Shown: in pieces, positions 15,923-26,079 of the stretch
Numbering within the stretch: the first letter of the stretch is position 1
Layout of the letters: each line of letters opens with the position of its first letter
Assembly (NCBI RefSeq): GCF_030656115.1
Contig: NZ_JAUSOO010000043.1
Span: 1-50,183, forward strand
From: Hydrogenophaga sp.
Lineage (GTDB): Bacteria; Pseudomonadota; Gammaproteobacteria; Burkholderiales; Burkholderiaceae_C
DNA length: 50,183 nt
Direction: 5' to 3'
The notes under the pieces: generated by a model
Told to the model about the DNA's origin: nothing
The model's database searches: none
The model's input: the letters and a program-made list of their open reading frames with translations, nothing else
Made by a program: the position numbers and the translations under genes

Positions 15923-18900
15923 ATGAACCCATCGAACTTCGGCTTTCTGCAAACCGGCTGGCCCGAGCTGCTGGCCGAGGCGCAGCGCGCCGAAGCGGCC
16001 TGCCACGCGGACCCGCGCACGGCCTGCTTTTATGCACGGCGCACGCTGGAGCTGGCGGTGGCTTGGTTGTACCGGGCCGAGGGTGGTGCCGGTGGCGCGC
16101 TGCGCATGCCGTACCAGGCGGATTTGTCGGCGTTTCTGTTTGAACCGAGCTTCAAGCAGCTGGTGGGCCCGGCGCTGCACGCCAAGATGGATGTGATTCG
16201 CCGCCAAGGCAACAGCGCGGCGCACAGCACGCGGCCCATCAGCGGCGCGGACGCGCTGGCAGTGCTGCGCGAGCTGTTTCAGGTGGCGTTCTGGCTGGCG
16301 CGGCATTACGGGCGCCACGCGCTAGCGCGGCCCGAGCCGGCGTTGCAGTTCCGCGCCGAGCTGCTGCCCGCCGCTCAGCCGGCACAACCAGACACCGCCA
16401 AGACGCCAGCCGAGCTGCAGCGCCTGGCCACCGAGCTGGCCGAACGCGACGCGGCCCTGATTGCCGCGCAGCAGAAGAACGCGGCGCTGGACGCCGAACT
16501 GGCCCGCCTGCGCACCGAAGTGGCCACAGCCAAACAAGCCAACGAAGCGCAGCCCGACACACACGACTACACCGAGGCGCAAACGCGGGATTTGTACATC
16601 GACCTGCTGCTGAAGGAAGCGGGCTGGGCGCTGGACCAACCCCGCGACCGCGAATTTGAAGTGCGCGGCATGCCCAACAACCAGGGCGTGGGCTATGTGG
16701 ACTACGTGCTGTGGGGCGACGACGGGCTGCCGCTGGCGGTGGTGGAGGCCAAGCGCACACGGCGCGATGCGCGCGCCGGCCAGCAGCAGGCCAAGCTGTA
16801 TGCCGACTGCCTGGAACAGCAGTTGGGCCAGCGCCCGCTGATCTATTGCACCAACGGCTACGAGCATGTGTTGTGGGACGACACCCAGTACCCGCCGCGC
16901 ACGGTGCAGGGTTTTCACAAGAAGGACGAGCTGCAATGGCTGGTGCAGCGGCGGCAAACACGCAAGCCGCTGGCGGCAATCGTCATCAACCCGACCATGG
17001 TGGAGCGCCATTACCAGCTGCGCGCCATTCGCCGCGTGGGTGAAACCTTTGAGGTGGACCGGCAGCGCAAGGCGCTGGTGGTGATGGCCACGGGCGCGGG
17101 CAAAACGCGCACGGTGATTGCGCTGGCCGACGTGCTGATGCGCGCGCACTGGGCCAAGCGGGTGCTGTTTCTGGCCGACCGGGTGGCGCTGGTGAGGCAG
17201 GCGGTGAACGCGTTCAAGGCGCATGTGCCCGAGGCGGTGCCGGTGAACCTGGTGACCGACAAAACCGCCGAGGGCCGGGTGTATGTGAGCACCTACCCGA
17301 CCATGATGGGCCTGATCAACGAAGCGCGCGATGAAAAGAACGGGAGCCAGCGCCGCTTTGGCGTGGGGCATTTCGACCTGATCGTGGTGGACGAGGCGCA
17401 CCGCTCCATTTACCAAAAATACCGCGCGATCTTTGGCTATTTCGACGCGCTGCTGGTGGGCCTGACGGCCACGCCCAAAGACGAGATTGACCGCAACACC
17501 TACGGCCTGTTTGGGCTGGAAGACGGGGTGCCGACCGATGCCTACGGGCTGGACGACGCGATTGCCGAGGGCTACCTGGTGCCGCCCAAAACGGTCTCGG
17601 TGCCACTGCGGTTTCAGCGCGAGGGCATTCGCTACGCCCAGTTGAGCGAGGCCGAGCGCGAGCAGTGGGACGCGCTGGAGTGGGACGAAGACGGCAACGT
17701 GCCCGACGAGGTGAACGCCGAAGCGGTGAACCAGTGGTTGTTCAACCAGGACACGGTGGACAAGGTGCTGCAAACGCTGATGACCCGGGGCCACAAGGTG
17801 GCGGGCGGCGACCGGCTGGGCAAGACCATTGTGTTTGCCAAGAACCACGCGCACGCTGAATTCATTGCCGAGCGTTTTGACGCCAACTACCCGCACCACA
17901 AAGGGCAGTTCGCGCGCGTGATCACGTTCAAGACCGACTATGCGCAGACCCTGATCGACGACTTTTCCGTGAAGGACAAGGCGCCTCACATTGCGATTTC
18001 GGTGGACATGCTGGACACCGGCATTGATGTGCCCGAGGTGGTGAACCTGGTGCTGTTCAAGATCGTGCGGTCCAAGGCGAAGTTTTGGCAGATGCTGGGG
18101 CGCGGCACGCGCTTGTGCAAAGACCTGTTTGGCCCGGGGCAAGACAAAGCCGACTTTCTGGTGTTCGACTTCTGCCAGAACCTGGAGTTTTTCAGCCAAA
18201 ACCTGGAGGGCAGCGACGGCGCGCTGGCGCAGCCGCTGGGGCAACGCTTGTTCAACACGCGGCTGGCCTTGATTGGGGCGCTGGACGAACGGCTGGCCGC
18301 CACCGGCAAGCACGCGGGAGACGCCGACGCAGGCAGCGAGATTCGGCTGACCGAAGCCGGCCTGCGGCGCGACACGGCGAACCTGTTGCAGGCCATCGTG
18401 GCGGGCATGAGCCTGGACAATTTTGTGGTGCGGCCCCAGCGCCAGTGGGTGGAAACCTGGGCCGCGCCCGGCGCCTGGGCGCGGCCGAGCGGCGAGCAGT
18501 TGGTGGAGGTGGGCGTGCACCTCTCGGGCCTGCCCAGCGCGGTGCGCGACGAAGACGAAGACGCCAAGCGCTTCGATCTGCTGGTGCTGCGGCTGCAGCT
18601 GGGGGTGTTGAACGCAGAGCCGGGCTTTGGGCGGCTGGCGCAGAAAATGCGCGACCTCGCCGCCCGGTTGCTGGAGCTGGGCAACATTCCTGATGTGCGA
18701 AAGCACGCGGTGCTGCTGGAGGCGGTGGCGGGCGAGGCCTGGTGGGTGGACGTGACGCTGCCCATGCTGGAGCAGGCGCGGCGCCACCTGCGGGGCTTGA
18801 TCAAGCTGATCGACAAGACCGGCCGCAAGCAGCTCTACACCGACTTTGAAGACCACCTGGGCGAGCTTTCCGAGGTGGTGTTGCCGCTGGGCGGCAGCGC

Positions 18901-19378
18901 GGGCGACTTTGAGCGCTTTCGCACCAAGGTGCGCGCTTTTCTGCGCGCACACGAAGACCACATGGCCCTGCACAAACTGCGCCGCAACCTGCCGCTCACA
19001 CCCGCCGACCTGGCCGAGCTGGACCGCATGTTGGCCGCCAGCGGCACCGGCACCGCGCAAGAGTTCGAGCGCGCCGCCACCGAATCGCACGGGCTGGGCC
19101 TGTTTGTGCGCTCGCTGGTGGGGCTGGACCGGCAAGCCGCCACCGAGGCGCTGGGCGGTTTTCTGCAAGACAAGACGCTGGGCAGCAACCAGATGGAGTT
19201 TCTGAACCTGGTGGTGAACCACCTGACGGAGCGCGGCGTGGTGAACCCTGCCCTGCTCTACGAGCCACCGTTTACCGGCTACGCGCCGCAAGGGCCAGAC
19301 GGCCTGTTCACCAGCGCGCAGGTGGACCAGCTGTTTCAGACGCTGCACCGCATCAGGGCAACCGCCCTGGCGGCCTGA
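15923..19378 (+). CDS. hsdR: Type I restriction enzyme endonuclease/translocase subunit HsdR
   Basis: 1151 residues. Domain order: a DUF4145-like N-terminus (~10-130), a Glu/Ala-rich coiled coil (~145-215), the nuclease domain with the PD-(D/E)XK motif ([10 protein letters not shown]...[11 protein letters not shown], ~255-285), the SF2 translocase with Walker [11 protein letters not shown] (~388), DEAH in VVDEAHRS (~488), TATPKDEID (~515), [21 protein letters not shown] and [10 protein letters not shown] (~720), and the EcoEI_R-type C-terminal domain (~950-1140). It cleaves unmodified DNA after ATP-driven translocation. A ribosome site GGGAGGG is 8-9 bp before the ATG. It is separated from hsdMS by four or five unrelated genes but keeps their direction. 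Confidence 0.95.
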   Translation: MNPSNFGFLQTGWPELLAEAQRAEAACHADPRTACFYARRTLELAVAWLYRAEGGAGGALRMPYQADLSAFLFEPSFKQLVGPALHAKMDVIRRQGNSAAHSTRPISGADALAVLRELFQVAFWLARHYGRHALARPEPALQFRAELLPAAQPAQPDTAKTPAELQRLATELAERDAALIAAQQKNAALDAELARLRTEVATAKQANEAQPDTHDYTEAQTRDLYIDLLLKEAGWALDQPRDREFEVRGMPNNQGVGYVDYVLWGDDGLPLAVVEAKRTRRDARAGQQQAKLYADCLEQQLGQRPLIYCTNGYEHVLWDDTQYPPRTVQGFHKKDELQWLVQRRQTRKPLAAIVINPTMVERHYQLRAIRRVGETFEVDRQRKALVVMATGAGKTRTVIALADVLMRAHWAKRVLFLADRVALVRQAVNAFKAHVPEAVPVNLVTDKTAEGRVYVSTYPTMMGLINEARDEKNGSQRRFGVGHFDLIVVDEAHRSIYQKYRAIFGYFDALLVGLTATPKDEIDRNTYGLFGLEDGVPTDAYGLDDAIAEGYLVPPKTVSVPLRFQREGIRYAQLSEAEREQWDALEWDEDGNVPDEVNAEAVNQWLFNQDTVDKVLQTLMTRGHKVAGGDRLGKTIVFAKNHAHAEFIAERFDANYPHHKGQFARVITFKTDYAQTLIDDFSVKDKAPHIAISVDMLDTGIDVPEVVNLVLFKIVRSKAKFWQMLGRGTRLCKDLFGPGQDKADFLVFDFCQNLEFFSQNLEGSDGALAQPLGQRLFNTRLALIGALDERLAATGKHAGDADAGSEIRLTEAGLRRDTANLLQAIVAGMSLDNFVVRPQRQWVETWAAPGAWARPSGEQLVEVGVHLSGLPSAVRDEDEDAKRFDLLVLRLQLGVLNAEPGFGRLAQKMRDLAARLLELGNIPDVRKHAVLLEAVAGEAWWVDVTLPMLEQARRHLRGLIKLIDKTGRKQLYTDFEDHLGELSEVVLPLGGSAGDFERFRTKVRAFLRAHEDHMALHKLRRNLPLTPADLAELDRMLAASGTGTAQEFERAATESHGLGLFVRSLVGLDRQAATEALGGFLQDKTLGSNQMEFLNLVVNHLTERGVVNPALLYEPPFTGYAPQGPDGLFTSAQVDQLFQTLHRIRATALAA

Positions 19379-19444
19379 TGCCCCCGGTTTTCCCCCGGTT
19401 CTTTACCAGAACTTCACCCAACGATCACGCTCGGTTGTGTGTGC

Positions 19445-19485
19445 TTGCGCACAATGGAGGCGCTGCATACAACGTATGCTGAATG
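19445..19485 (+). promoter_or_regulatory. Efflux operon promoter with overlapping operator
   Basis: TTGCGC (19445-19450), 17 bp, TACAAC (19468-19473). A perfect inverted repeat GCATAC-AAC-GTATGC (19465-19479) covers the -10. The right part GTATGCTGAATGAA (19474-19487) is identical to the reverse complement of the operator in front of vanA (42326-42339). It overlaps the first possible ATG of the operon. Confidence 0.55.
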
Positions 19486-21000
19486 AACACCATGAAACCC
19501 ACCTTGACCTTCACACCACCGCCTCACCGGCCCGGTCTGGCCCTGGCACTGCTGGCCAGCGTGCTGCTGTCGGCCTGTGCCAGCCTGGCGCTGCCCGGTG
19601 CCGCCTTGCCTGAAACCCCCACGCCTGCGGCGTGGTCTGGCGCGGCCACACCCGCGGCAACCGGGCAAACCACCACCGATCTGGCGCGCTGGTGGCAGCG
19701 CTTCAACGACCCCACGCTCACCGCGCTGGTGACCGAAGCCCTGCAAGCCAACACCAGTGTCAAGAGCGCGCAGGCAGCGCTGCTGCAGGCGCGTGCGCAG
19801 CGCGATGTGCAGCAAGCGGGCATGGGGCCTTCGGTGAGCGCCTCGGGCTCGGCGCGGCGCGGCAAGTCGGGGGGCAACGACGCCAGCAACAGCTTTCAAA
19901 CCGGGTTTGACGCCAGTTGGGAGCCCGATGTGTTTGGTGGCAACCGCGCCGCGCTGAACGCGAGCGAGGCCGATGTGCAAGCGTCCGCCACCAGCCTGGC
20001 CAACGTGCAGGTGAGTCTGGCGGCCGAGGTGGCGGTCACCACCATTGAGCTGCGCGGCCTGCAGACGCGGCTGGCGATTGCCCGCCGCAACCTGACCGCA
20101 CAAACCGAGACCCTGCAGATCACGCGCTGGCGCGGCCAGGCGGGCTTGGCATCGTCGCTCGACGTGGAGCAGGCCGTGGCCGCCAGCGAGCAAACAGCGG
20201 CCCAAATCCCGGCGCTGCAAACCAGCATCACCCAGGCGCTGAACAGCCTGGCGGTGTTGACCGGCCAAGCCCCGGGCGCGCTGCAAGACCGGCTGGCCAC
20301 CGCCGCGCCGGTGCCGCAAGCCCCGGCCGACTTGGCCCTGGCCCTGCCGGCCGACACGCTGCGCCAGCGCCCCGATGTGCGCACCGCCGAGTACCGCGTG
20401 AGTGCGGCACTGGCCCGCGTGGCACAGGCCGACGCGGCGCGCTACCCCAGCTTTCGGCTCAGCGGCTCGCTGGGCCTGAGCGCGCTCACGCTGGGCGCGC
20501 TGACCAACGGCGCGTCGGTGGCCAATTCGTTGCTGGCCAGCGTGTCGGTGCCGCTGCTGGACGGCGGCGCTGCCCGCGCCCAGGTGCGATCGCAAGAAGC
20601 CGCGCTGGAGCAGGCCCGCCTGGGTTACCAGGCTGCGGTGCTCACCGCGCTGAAAGACGTGGAAGACGCGCTGGTGTCGCTGCAAGGCAACCGCGAACGC
20701 CTGGCCCGACTGCAGGCCGCCAGCGAGGCGGCGGCCAACGCCGAGCTGCTGGCGCGCCAGCGCTACGAAAGCGGCTTGATCGACTTCCGCACCGTGCTCG
20801 ACACCCAGCGCACCCTGCTGTCCACCCAGGACAGCGTGGCCAGCACCCAGGCCAGCCTGAGCGCCGACATGGTGCGCTTGTACAAAACGCTGGGCGGTGG
20901 CTGGGCCGGCCCCGGCGACACCGATACCGCCGCCACGACCGCCGCCGCCCACGCACGCCCTGCTGACGGCCTCACATCCAGCCCCCTCACCGACCGCTGA
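19483..21000 (+). CDS. NodT-family outer-membrane efflux lipoprotein (TolC-like)
   Basis: 505 residues. The signal peptide ends in a lipobox with Cys32 (LLSAC), so the protein is acylated. Two outer-membrane-efflux repeats follow: WWQRFNDPTLTALVTEALQA (~70-90) and DVFGGNRAAL in the first half, LRQRPDVRTAEYRVSAALARV and RYESGLIDFRTVLDTQRTLL in the second. It forms the trimeric outer-membrane duct of a tripartite exporter. It is the first gene of an operon with adaptor, ATPase and permease. ATG 19483 lies inside the putative operator; ATG 19492, three codons later, is a good alternative start. Confidence 0.9.
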   Translation: MNTMKPTLTFTPPPHRPGLALALLASVLLSACASLALPGAALPETPTPAAWSGAATPAATGQTTTDLARWWQRFNDPTLTALVTEALQANTSVKSAQAALLQARAQRDVQQAGMGPSVSASGSARRGKSGGNDASNSFQTGFDASWEPDVFGGNRAALNASEADVQASATSLANVQVSLAAEVAVTTIELRGLQTRLAIARRNLTAQTETLQITRWRGQAGLASSLDVEQAVAASEQTAAQIPALQTSITQALNSLAVLTGQAPGALQDRLATAAPVPQAPADLALALPADTLRQRPDVRTAEYRVSAALARVAQADAARYPSFRLSGSLGLSALTLGALTNGASVANSLLASVSVPLLDGGAARAQVRSQEAALEQARLGYQAAVLTALKDVEDALVSLQGNRERLARLQAASEAAANAELLARQRYESGLIDFRTVLDTQRTLLSTQDSVASTQASLSADMVRLYKTLGGGWAGPGDTDTAATTAAAHARPADGLTSSPLTDR

Positions 21001-21043
21001 GCCCGCCACTGAGCCCGCCGAACCCCACACCGCTTTTTGCCCC

Positions 21044-22396
21044 ATGACCACCCCGAACACCCCAGCCCCCACCCCGGCCGCACCGAACAAAACGGCGGCC
21101 AACCTCAACACCTTGCTGGGCGACGACAAGCCTGCGCGCTGGTGGCAGCGCTCGTCGCTCTGGCTGAGCGTGGCTGCCGCGCTGGTGGCCGCGGGCGGCT
21201 TTTATTACTGGCAGGCGCAAAAACAAACCAGCGCCGCGCCGGTGTACGTGACCGAAGCCCTGCGCAAGGGCAACCTCACGCTCACCGTGTCGGCCAACGG
21301 CACGCTGCAGCCCACGCGGGCGGTGAACATTGGCAGCGAGCTGTCGGGCACGGTCAAGCGCGTGCTGGTGGACGTGAACGACCGCATCAAAACCGGCCAG
21401 GTGCTGGTGGAGCTGGACACCGCCAAGCTCAACGACCAGGTGCTGCGTTCGCGCGCAGCGTTGGCGGCGTCGCAGGCCCAGCTGGCCCAGGCCGGTGCCA
21501 CGGTGAAAGAAACACAGGCCAGCCTGGCGCGTTTCGAAGAAGTGGCCCGGCTCTCGGGCGGTAAGGTGCCTTCAGCCACCGAGCTGGACACCGCCCGCGC
21601 CGCCGTGGAACGCGCCGTGGCCGCCGAGGCCAGCGCCCGCGCCAACGTGGCCAGCGCCCGCGCCACGCTCGCCACCGACGAGACCAACCTGTCCAAAGCC
21701 TCTATCCGCTCGCCCATTGACGGCGTGGTGCTCTCGCGCTCGGTCGACCCGGGCAACGCCGTGGCCGCTTCGCTGCAGGCCGTCACGCTGTTTTCGGTGG
21801 CCGAAAACCTGTCGCAGCTGCGGCTGGAAGTGAGCGTGGACGAGGCCGACGTGGGCTCGGTGAAAACCGGCCAGAAAGCCAGCTTCACCGTGAGCGCCTA
21901 CCCGTCGCGGCGCTACCCGGCCACCATCAACCGCGTGGCCTTTGGATCCACCAAAACGGACAACGTGGTGACCTACGTGACCACCCTCGACGTGGACAAC
22001 AGCGACCTGAGCCTGCGCCCGGGCATGACGGCAGCGGCCACCATCGTGGCCACCGAACGCAACGGCGTGCTGCTGGTGCCCAACACGGCGCTGCGCTTCA
22101 CGCCCGCCACCACGGACGCCAGCGCGGCCCGATCGGGCTCGGGCTCCAACGTGCTGTCCACGCTCATGCCGCGCATGCCCCGCAGCACCACCCAGCGCAA
22201 AGCCACCGAAACCAACGGCAACGCACCGGGCATGCGGCAAATTTGGGTGCTCAAAGACGGTCAGCCCGTGGCGCAGGCGGTGCAAACCGGCATCAGCGAT
22301 GGCCGCAACACCGAAGTGCGTGGTGAGGGCTTGAGCGAGGGCATGGCCGTCATCACCGACCAACGCACTGCGGGCACCGCAGGCACGGCACCATGA
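21044..22396 (+). CDS. MacA-like periplasmic adaptor (membrane fusion protein)
   Basis: 450 residues from ATG 21044; an open frame extends further upstream but overlaps the previous gene in Pro-rich nonsense. A single N-terminal membrane helix lies at ~45-62. The barrel/lipoyl region (TLTVSANGTLQPTRAVNIGS, DRIKTGQVLVELDT), a long Ala-rich alpha hairpin (~135-240) and RSPIDGVVLSRSVDPGNAV are typical of HlyD/MacA adaptors. A low-complexity insertion (STTQRKATETNGNAPG, ~385) occurs before the last domain. It bridges the inner-membrane ABC transporter and the NodT-type duct. The stop overlaps the ATPase start (ATGA). Confidence 0.9.
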   Translation: MTTPNTPAPTPAAPNKTAANLNTLLGDDKPARWWQRSSLWLSVAAALVAAGGFYYWQAQKQTSAAPVYVTEALRKGNLTLTVSANGTLQPTRAVNIGSELSGTVKRVLVDVNDRIKTGQVLVELDTAKLNDQVLRSRAALAASQAQLAQAGATVKETQASLARFEEVARLSGGKVPSATELDTARAAVERAVAAEASARANVASARATLATDETNLSKASIRSPIDGVVLSRSVDPGNAVAASLQAVTLFSVAENLSQLRLEVSVDEADVGSVKTGQKASFTVSAYPSRRYPATINRVAFGSTKTDNVVTYVTTLDVDNSDLSLRPGMTAAATIVATERNGVLLVPNTALRFTPATTDASAARSGSGSNVLSTLMPRMPRSTTQRKATETNGNAPGMRQIWVLKDGQPVAQAVQTGISDGRNTEVRGEGLSEGMAVITDQRTAGTAGTAP

Positions 22397-23145
22397 GTGG
22401 CGCCAACCCACCGCTGATCCGCTTGCGCGGGGTCACCAAGGTGTACGGCGAAGGCGGCACCGCGTTTCAGGCCCTCAAGGGCGTGGACCTGGACATTGAG
22501 GCCGGCGACTTTGTGGCCATCATGGGCCCCAGTGGCTCGGGCAAGTCCACCGCCATGAACACCCTGGGCTGCCTGGACACGCCCACCACCGGCACCTACG
22601 AATTTCAGGGCGTGCAGGTGCAGTCGCTCAGCCGCGACCAGCGCGCCCGCCTGCGCCGGCGCTACCTGGGCTTCGTGTTCCAGGGCTTCAACCTGCTGGC
22701 GCGCACCTCGGCCCAGGAAAACGTGGAACTGCCGCTCATTTACCGGGGTGAGCCCGCCGCCGCGCGCCATGCTGCCGCCGCGCGCGCGCTGGCCTCGGTG
22801 GGTCTCAAAGGCTGGGAACACCACACGCCGGCCGAGCTCTCGGGTGGGCAGCAGCAGCGCGTGGCCATCGCGCGCGCCATCGTCACCCAGCCCGCCGTGC
22901 TGCTGGCCGACGAGCCCACCGGCAACCTGGACACGCAGCGCAGCAAAGAAATCATGGAACTGATCTGGCGCCTGAACGCCGACCACGGCATCACCGTGCT
23001 GATGGTCACCCACGAGGCCGATATGGCCGCCTACGCCAAACGCATCGTGCGCTTTGTGGACGGTGTGGTGGCCAGCGATGAACGCAACCCCGATCCGGTG
23101 GGACTGCGGGTCGGGCACGAAACCACCGCCATGGGAGCAGGCTGA
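22393..23145 (+). CDS. MacB-type ABC transporter ATPase
   Basis: 250 residues. Walker A GPSGSGKST (~45-53), Q-loop FVFQGFNLLARTS, signature LSGGQQQR (~152-159), Walker B VLLADEPTGNLD and the switch His in VTHEADM are present, giving a complete LolD/MacB-like ATPase. It powers the efflux complex by ATP hydrolysis on the cytoplasmic face. In E. coli MacB the ATPase and permease are fused; here they are separate adjacent genes, 2 bp apart. The C-terminal ~20 residues are extra to the core. Confidence 0.93.
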   Translation: MSGANPPLIRLRGVTKVYGEGGTAFQALKGVDLDIEAGDFVAIMGPSGSGKSTAMNTLGCLDTPTTGTYEFQGVQVQSLSRDQRARLRRRYLGFVFQGFNLLARTSAQENVELPLIYRGEPAAARHAAAARALASVGLKGWEHHTPAELSGGQQQRVAIARAIVTQPAVLLADEPTGNLDTQRSKEIMELIWRLNADHGITVLMVTHEADMAAYAKRIVRFVDGVVASDERNPDPVGLRVGHETTAMGAG

Positions 23146-23147
23146 CC

Positions 23148-24356
23148 ATGTGGCTCAACACCCTTTTGCTGGCGCTGCGCTCCATTCGGCGCAACCTCAT
23201 GCGCTCGTTCCTCACCATCCTGGGCATCGTCATCGGCGTCAGTGCCGTCATCACCATGGTGACGCTGGGCAACGGTGCCACCATGGCCATTCAAAACCAG
23301 ATTTCGGGTCTGGGCACCAACCTGCTGCAGGTGCGCCCCGGGCAGCGCATGGGACCGGGCGGCAGTGGTGCCAGCGCACCCGCCTTCAAAGACACCGATG
23401 CCGACGCCATTGCCAGCCAGATCGGCGGCATTGTGGCCGTGGCACCCGAAGCACGCACCGGCTCCACCGTGGTGGCCAACGGCCGCAACTGGACCAGCAG
23501 CATCATCGGCAGCACCAACGAATGGCTGATCACCGGCAACTGGAAGCTCAGCGAGGGCCGCAATTTCAGCGACGACGAACTGCGCGCCGGCTCGGCCGTG
23601 TGCATCATCGGTGAAACCGTGCGGCGCGAGCTGTACGGCCAGCGCACGGCGCTGGGCGACCAGCTGCGGGTGAAACAGATCTCGTGCGAAGTCATCGGCA
23701 TCTTGACCTCCAAAGGCCAGGGCGCCTTTGGCAACGACCAGGACGACATGGTGCTGGTGCCCATCAAGACCCTGCAGCGCCGCCTGACCGGCAACACCCG
23801 TGTCAACACCCTGCTGGTGTCCATGGCCGACGGCAGCGACGCCAACCGCGTCAAAGCCGGCATCACCCAGCTGCTGCGCGAGCGCCGCAAACTGGCCGAC
23901 ACCGACGAAGACAACTTCAACGTGCTCGACACCAAGCAGCTGGCCGAAACCCTCTCAGGCACCACCAAGGTGCTGACCACGCTGCTGGGCGCCGTGGCCG
24001 CGGTGAGCCTGCTGGTGGGCGGCATCGGCATCATGAACATCATGCTGGTGAGCGTGACCGAACGCACCCGAGAGATTGGCCTGCGCCTGGCCATTGGCGC
24101 GCTGGAGCGCGAGGTGCTGCTGCAGTTCCTGATTGAAGCGGTGGTGCTGGCCGCGCTGGGTGGGCTCATCGGCATCGTGCTGGCCACCGCAGCATCCATC
24201 GGCCTGTCCGCACTGATGAACGTGCCTTATGTGTTCAACCCGGGGGTGAACCTGCTGAGCTTCGTGTTTTCAGCCGGCATCGGCGTGCTGTTCGGCTACT
24301 TTCCAGCGCGCCGCGCCGCGCGGCTGGACCCGATTGACGCGCTGCGGCACGAGTGA
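23148..24356 (+). CDS. MacB-type ABC transporter permease (FtsX-like)
   Basis: 402 residues. The N-terminal membrane helix with the conserved basic entry (LRSIRRNLMRSFLTILGIVIGVSAVI) is followed by a large periplasmic MacB_PCD domain (~45-250) and three C-terminal membrane segments (~280-300, 325-350, 365-385) containing SLLVGGIGIMNIMLVSVTER and the GLRLAIGA coupling element. This topology transmits mechanical force to the periplasmic adaptor. It is the last gene of the operon. Substrates could be macrolides, lipopeptides, siderophores or, given the shared operator with vanA, aromatic compounds; the sequence does not decide. Confidence 0.92.
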   Translation: MWLNTLLLALRSIRRNLMRSFLTILGIVIGVSAVITMVTLGNGATMAIQNQISGLGTNLLQVRPGQRMGPGGSGASAPAFKDTDADAIASQIGGIVAVAPEARTGSTVVANGRNWTSSIIGSTNEWLITGNWKLSEGRNFSDDELRAGSAVCIIGETVRRELYGQRTALGDQLRVKQISCEVIGILTSKGQGAFGNDQDDMVLVPIKTLQRRLTGNTRVNTLLVSMADGSDANRVKAGITQLLRERRKLADTDEDNFNVLDTKQLAETLSGTTKVLTTLLGAVAAVSLLVGGIGIMNIMLVSVTERTREIGLRLAIGALEREVLLQFLIEAVVLAALGGLIGIVLATAASIGLSALMNVPYVFNPGVNLLSFVFSAGIGVLFGYFPARRAARLDPIDALRHE

Positions 24357-24925
24357 ACCTGCGGTGAATGGGCGCCTTCTCCCGCGGAGGGAGGGCTGGG
24401 ATGGGCGACATGGAAGCCCACGTTGTCCCATGCCGCTTGGGCAGTGCCGGTTTGCGCTGCTGCGGTAGGTTGTTCACAGCATTTGGCGGCCTCTATCGCG
24501 CGGATCTTCCAGCCATGGTCCAGTCGCTGAATTTTCGGCCAGCCCGGCTTGGCTGCGTTCAACCGGGAAACGGCAGTTGACCGCGCCCTAACCGCTGGAA
24601 AGGCTGGTGAATGCTGAGAATTTTGCCCACGAGCCAGCTCCCCTTGTGGAGGGACGCGCTTGCACCCCGATTGAGCCGCCAGACGCGCGCGGGCGGCGTT
24701 GCTCCTCCTGGCGGGCCGTAGCCCGCTGCGTCGTCGCGCCTTGCCAGCCCACCCGGACCTGTCGAACTGCCGTTTCCAGGTTAAAACAACGACCGTCAGC
24801 TACCGAACTTAGCGGAAATTTTTCGTCTTCGTATCCACAATCCGATTGTGCGAAAGGCATGACTTGCACTCGATAAGAGCATACAACGCTTGTCCCAATA
24901 ACGAGAGAAATGCTAAGGTTCAAAC
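24357..24925. other. 569-bp non-coding region with repeats
   Basis: No credible gene. It contains a copy of the dispersed palindrome (24375-24405). An imperfect inverted repeat has its left arm at 24557-24581 and right arm at 24761-24787 (core AACTGCCGTTTCC on one side, its complement on the other). The DNA changes from the high GC of the efflux operon to the lower GC of the LysR/MFS segment. It also carries the promoter of the LysR gene. Confidence 0.5.
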
Positions 24926-25840
24926 ATGTCTTCGCCAGATTTCAACTTACTCGTTACCCTGGACGTGTTGCTCGCAGAGGGCAATGTGGCACGAGCTGCG
25001 CAACGGTTGAAATTGAGCCCGTCTGCGATGAGCCGATCTCTGGCCCGGTTGCGTCGCACGACGGGAGACCCGTTGCTGGTGAGGGCTGGACGCGGCCTCG
25101 TTCCCACGCCTCGAGCTCTCCAGCTGCGTGAGCAAGTTGGACAACTCGTTCAGGATGCCCGTGCTGTTCTGCGTCCTGCTGAAAAACTGGACCTCATGCA
25201 GCTAGGCAGAACATTTGCCCTACGCGTCAGTGACGGATTTGCCGAAAACTTTGGCCCCACACTCGTCGCACGCGTCAGCGCACAGGCTCCTGGCGTGCGG
25301 ATTCGCTTTGTCCCCAAACAGGACAAGGGCAGCACGTCACTTCGGGATGGAACCGTTGACCTGGAGACGGGTGTTATCGGCGATCTGACGGGACCCGAGG
25401 TGCGCACGCGTGCTCTTTTTCGAGACCGGTTCATTGGTGTCGTGCATAAGGACCACCCCCTTAGCAAGCGAAGCATCACCGCGAAGCGGTATGCGAGCGG
25501 GAAGCATGTCCTCGTTTCGCGAAGCGGTCTGGACAAGGGAGTGCTGGACGAGGCGTTAAAGCTGCTTGGCCTTGAGCGAGATATTGTGACCCTCGTTGGA
25601 GGCTTTTCCAGTGCGCTGGCCTTTGCTCGATCGTCAGACCTCATCGCCACCGTTCCAGAGCGGCATACGGGAAACCTCCGTGCGGACATGTTCAGTTTTC
25701 CTCTGCCCGTGCCCACGCCAGAAATCACGGTTTCCATGCTTTGGCACCCGCGGATGGATGCCGATACGGCACATCGCTGGTTTCGTGGATGCCTTCTTGA
25801 CGTCTGTACCGAACAGCTGGGAGATGTGTCGAAGTGGTGA
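24926..25840 (+). CDS. LysR-family transcriptional regulator
   Basis: 304 residues. The N-terminal winged HTH (~5-65) contains NVARAAQRLKLSPSAMSRSLARLRRTTGDPLLVRAGRGLVPTPRA. A type 2 periplasmic-binding-fold effector domain covers ~95-300. The gene is less GC-rich than its neighbours and lies tail-to-tail with an MFS exporter across a MITE-like element. Similar LysR regulators control adjacent DHA2 exporters or aromatic metabolism, but no target is shown. AAGG about nine bases before the ATG is the likely ribosome site. Confidence 0.88.
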   Translation: MSSPDFNLLVTLDVLLAEGNVARAAQRLKLSPSAMSRSLARLRRTTGDPLLVRAGRGLVPTPRALQLREQVGQLVQDARAVLRPAEKLDLMQLGRTFALRVSDGFAENFGPTLVARVSAQAPGVRIRFVPKQDKGSTSLRDGTVDLETGVIGDLTGPEVRTRALFRDRFIGVVHKDHPLSKRSITAKRYASGKHVLVSRSGLDKGVLDEALKLLGLERDIVTLVGGFSSALAFARSSDLIATVPERHTGNLRADMFSFPLPVPTPEITVSMLWHPRMDADTAHRWFRGCLLDVCTEQLGDVSKW

Positions 25841-25916
25841 CCTCACAGGGACCATATGGAAGAACTCCTCGGCCCACTGAGACATTCTGTGGAAGGCGGC
25901 GTCGGTGGGCGACTCA

Positions 25917-26074
25917 GAGGCTGAGCGTTTTTCGGGCGTGTCCGAGCAACGCATCAAAACGTGCCCGATCAAGGCGCAAAGCACAGCCATAGCAGGGCTA
26001 TGGCGCGCGTTTGCAGAGACTAGCGGGTGCGTTTTGGGGTGGTGAGCGGGCATGAACGAAAGACGCTCAGCCTC
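25917..26074. mobile_element. MITE-like element (~158 bp) with 18-bp terminal inverted repeats
   Basis: The ends 25917-25934 and 26057-26074 are inverted repeats with 17 of 18 bases matching (GAGGCTGAGCGT perfect). Inside is a perfect hairpin CCATAGC-AGG-GCTATGG (25987-26003). There is no coding capacity. The right end lies six bases past the stop of the MFS gene. It may be a non-autonomous transposable element or a bidirectional 3'-end structure. Confidence 0.5.
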
Positions 26075-26079
26075 TCAGA

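Noticed and set aside
16322..19348. A 1008-codon minus-strand open frame opposite hsdR
   Set aside because: It mirrors the hsdR codon pattern, has repetitive His/Gln/Val content and no family motif, while hsdR on the plus strand has all expected motifs.
19414..21129. A 571-codon minus-strand frame opposite the NodT-type gene
   Set aside because: Gly/Arg/Gln-rich antisense artefact; the plus strand encodes a lipoprotein with clear family features.
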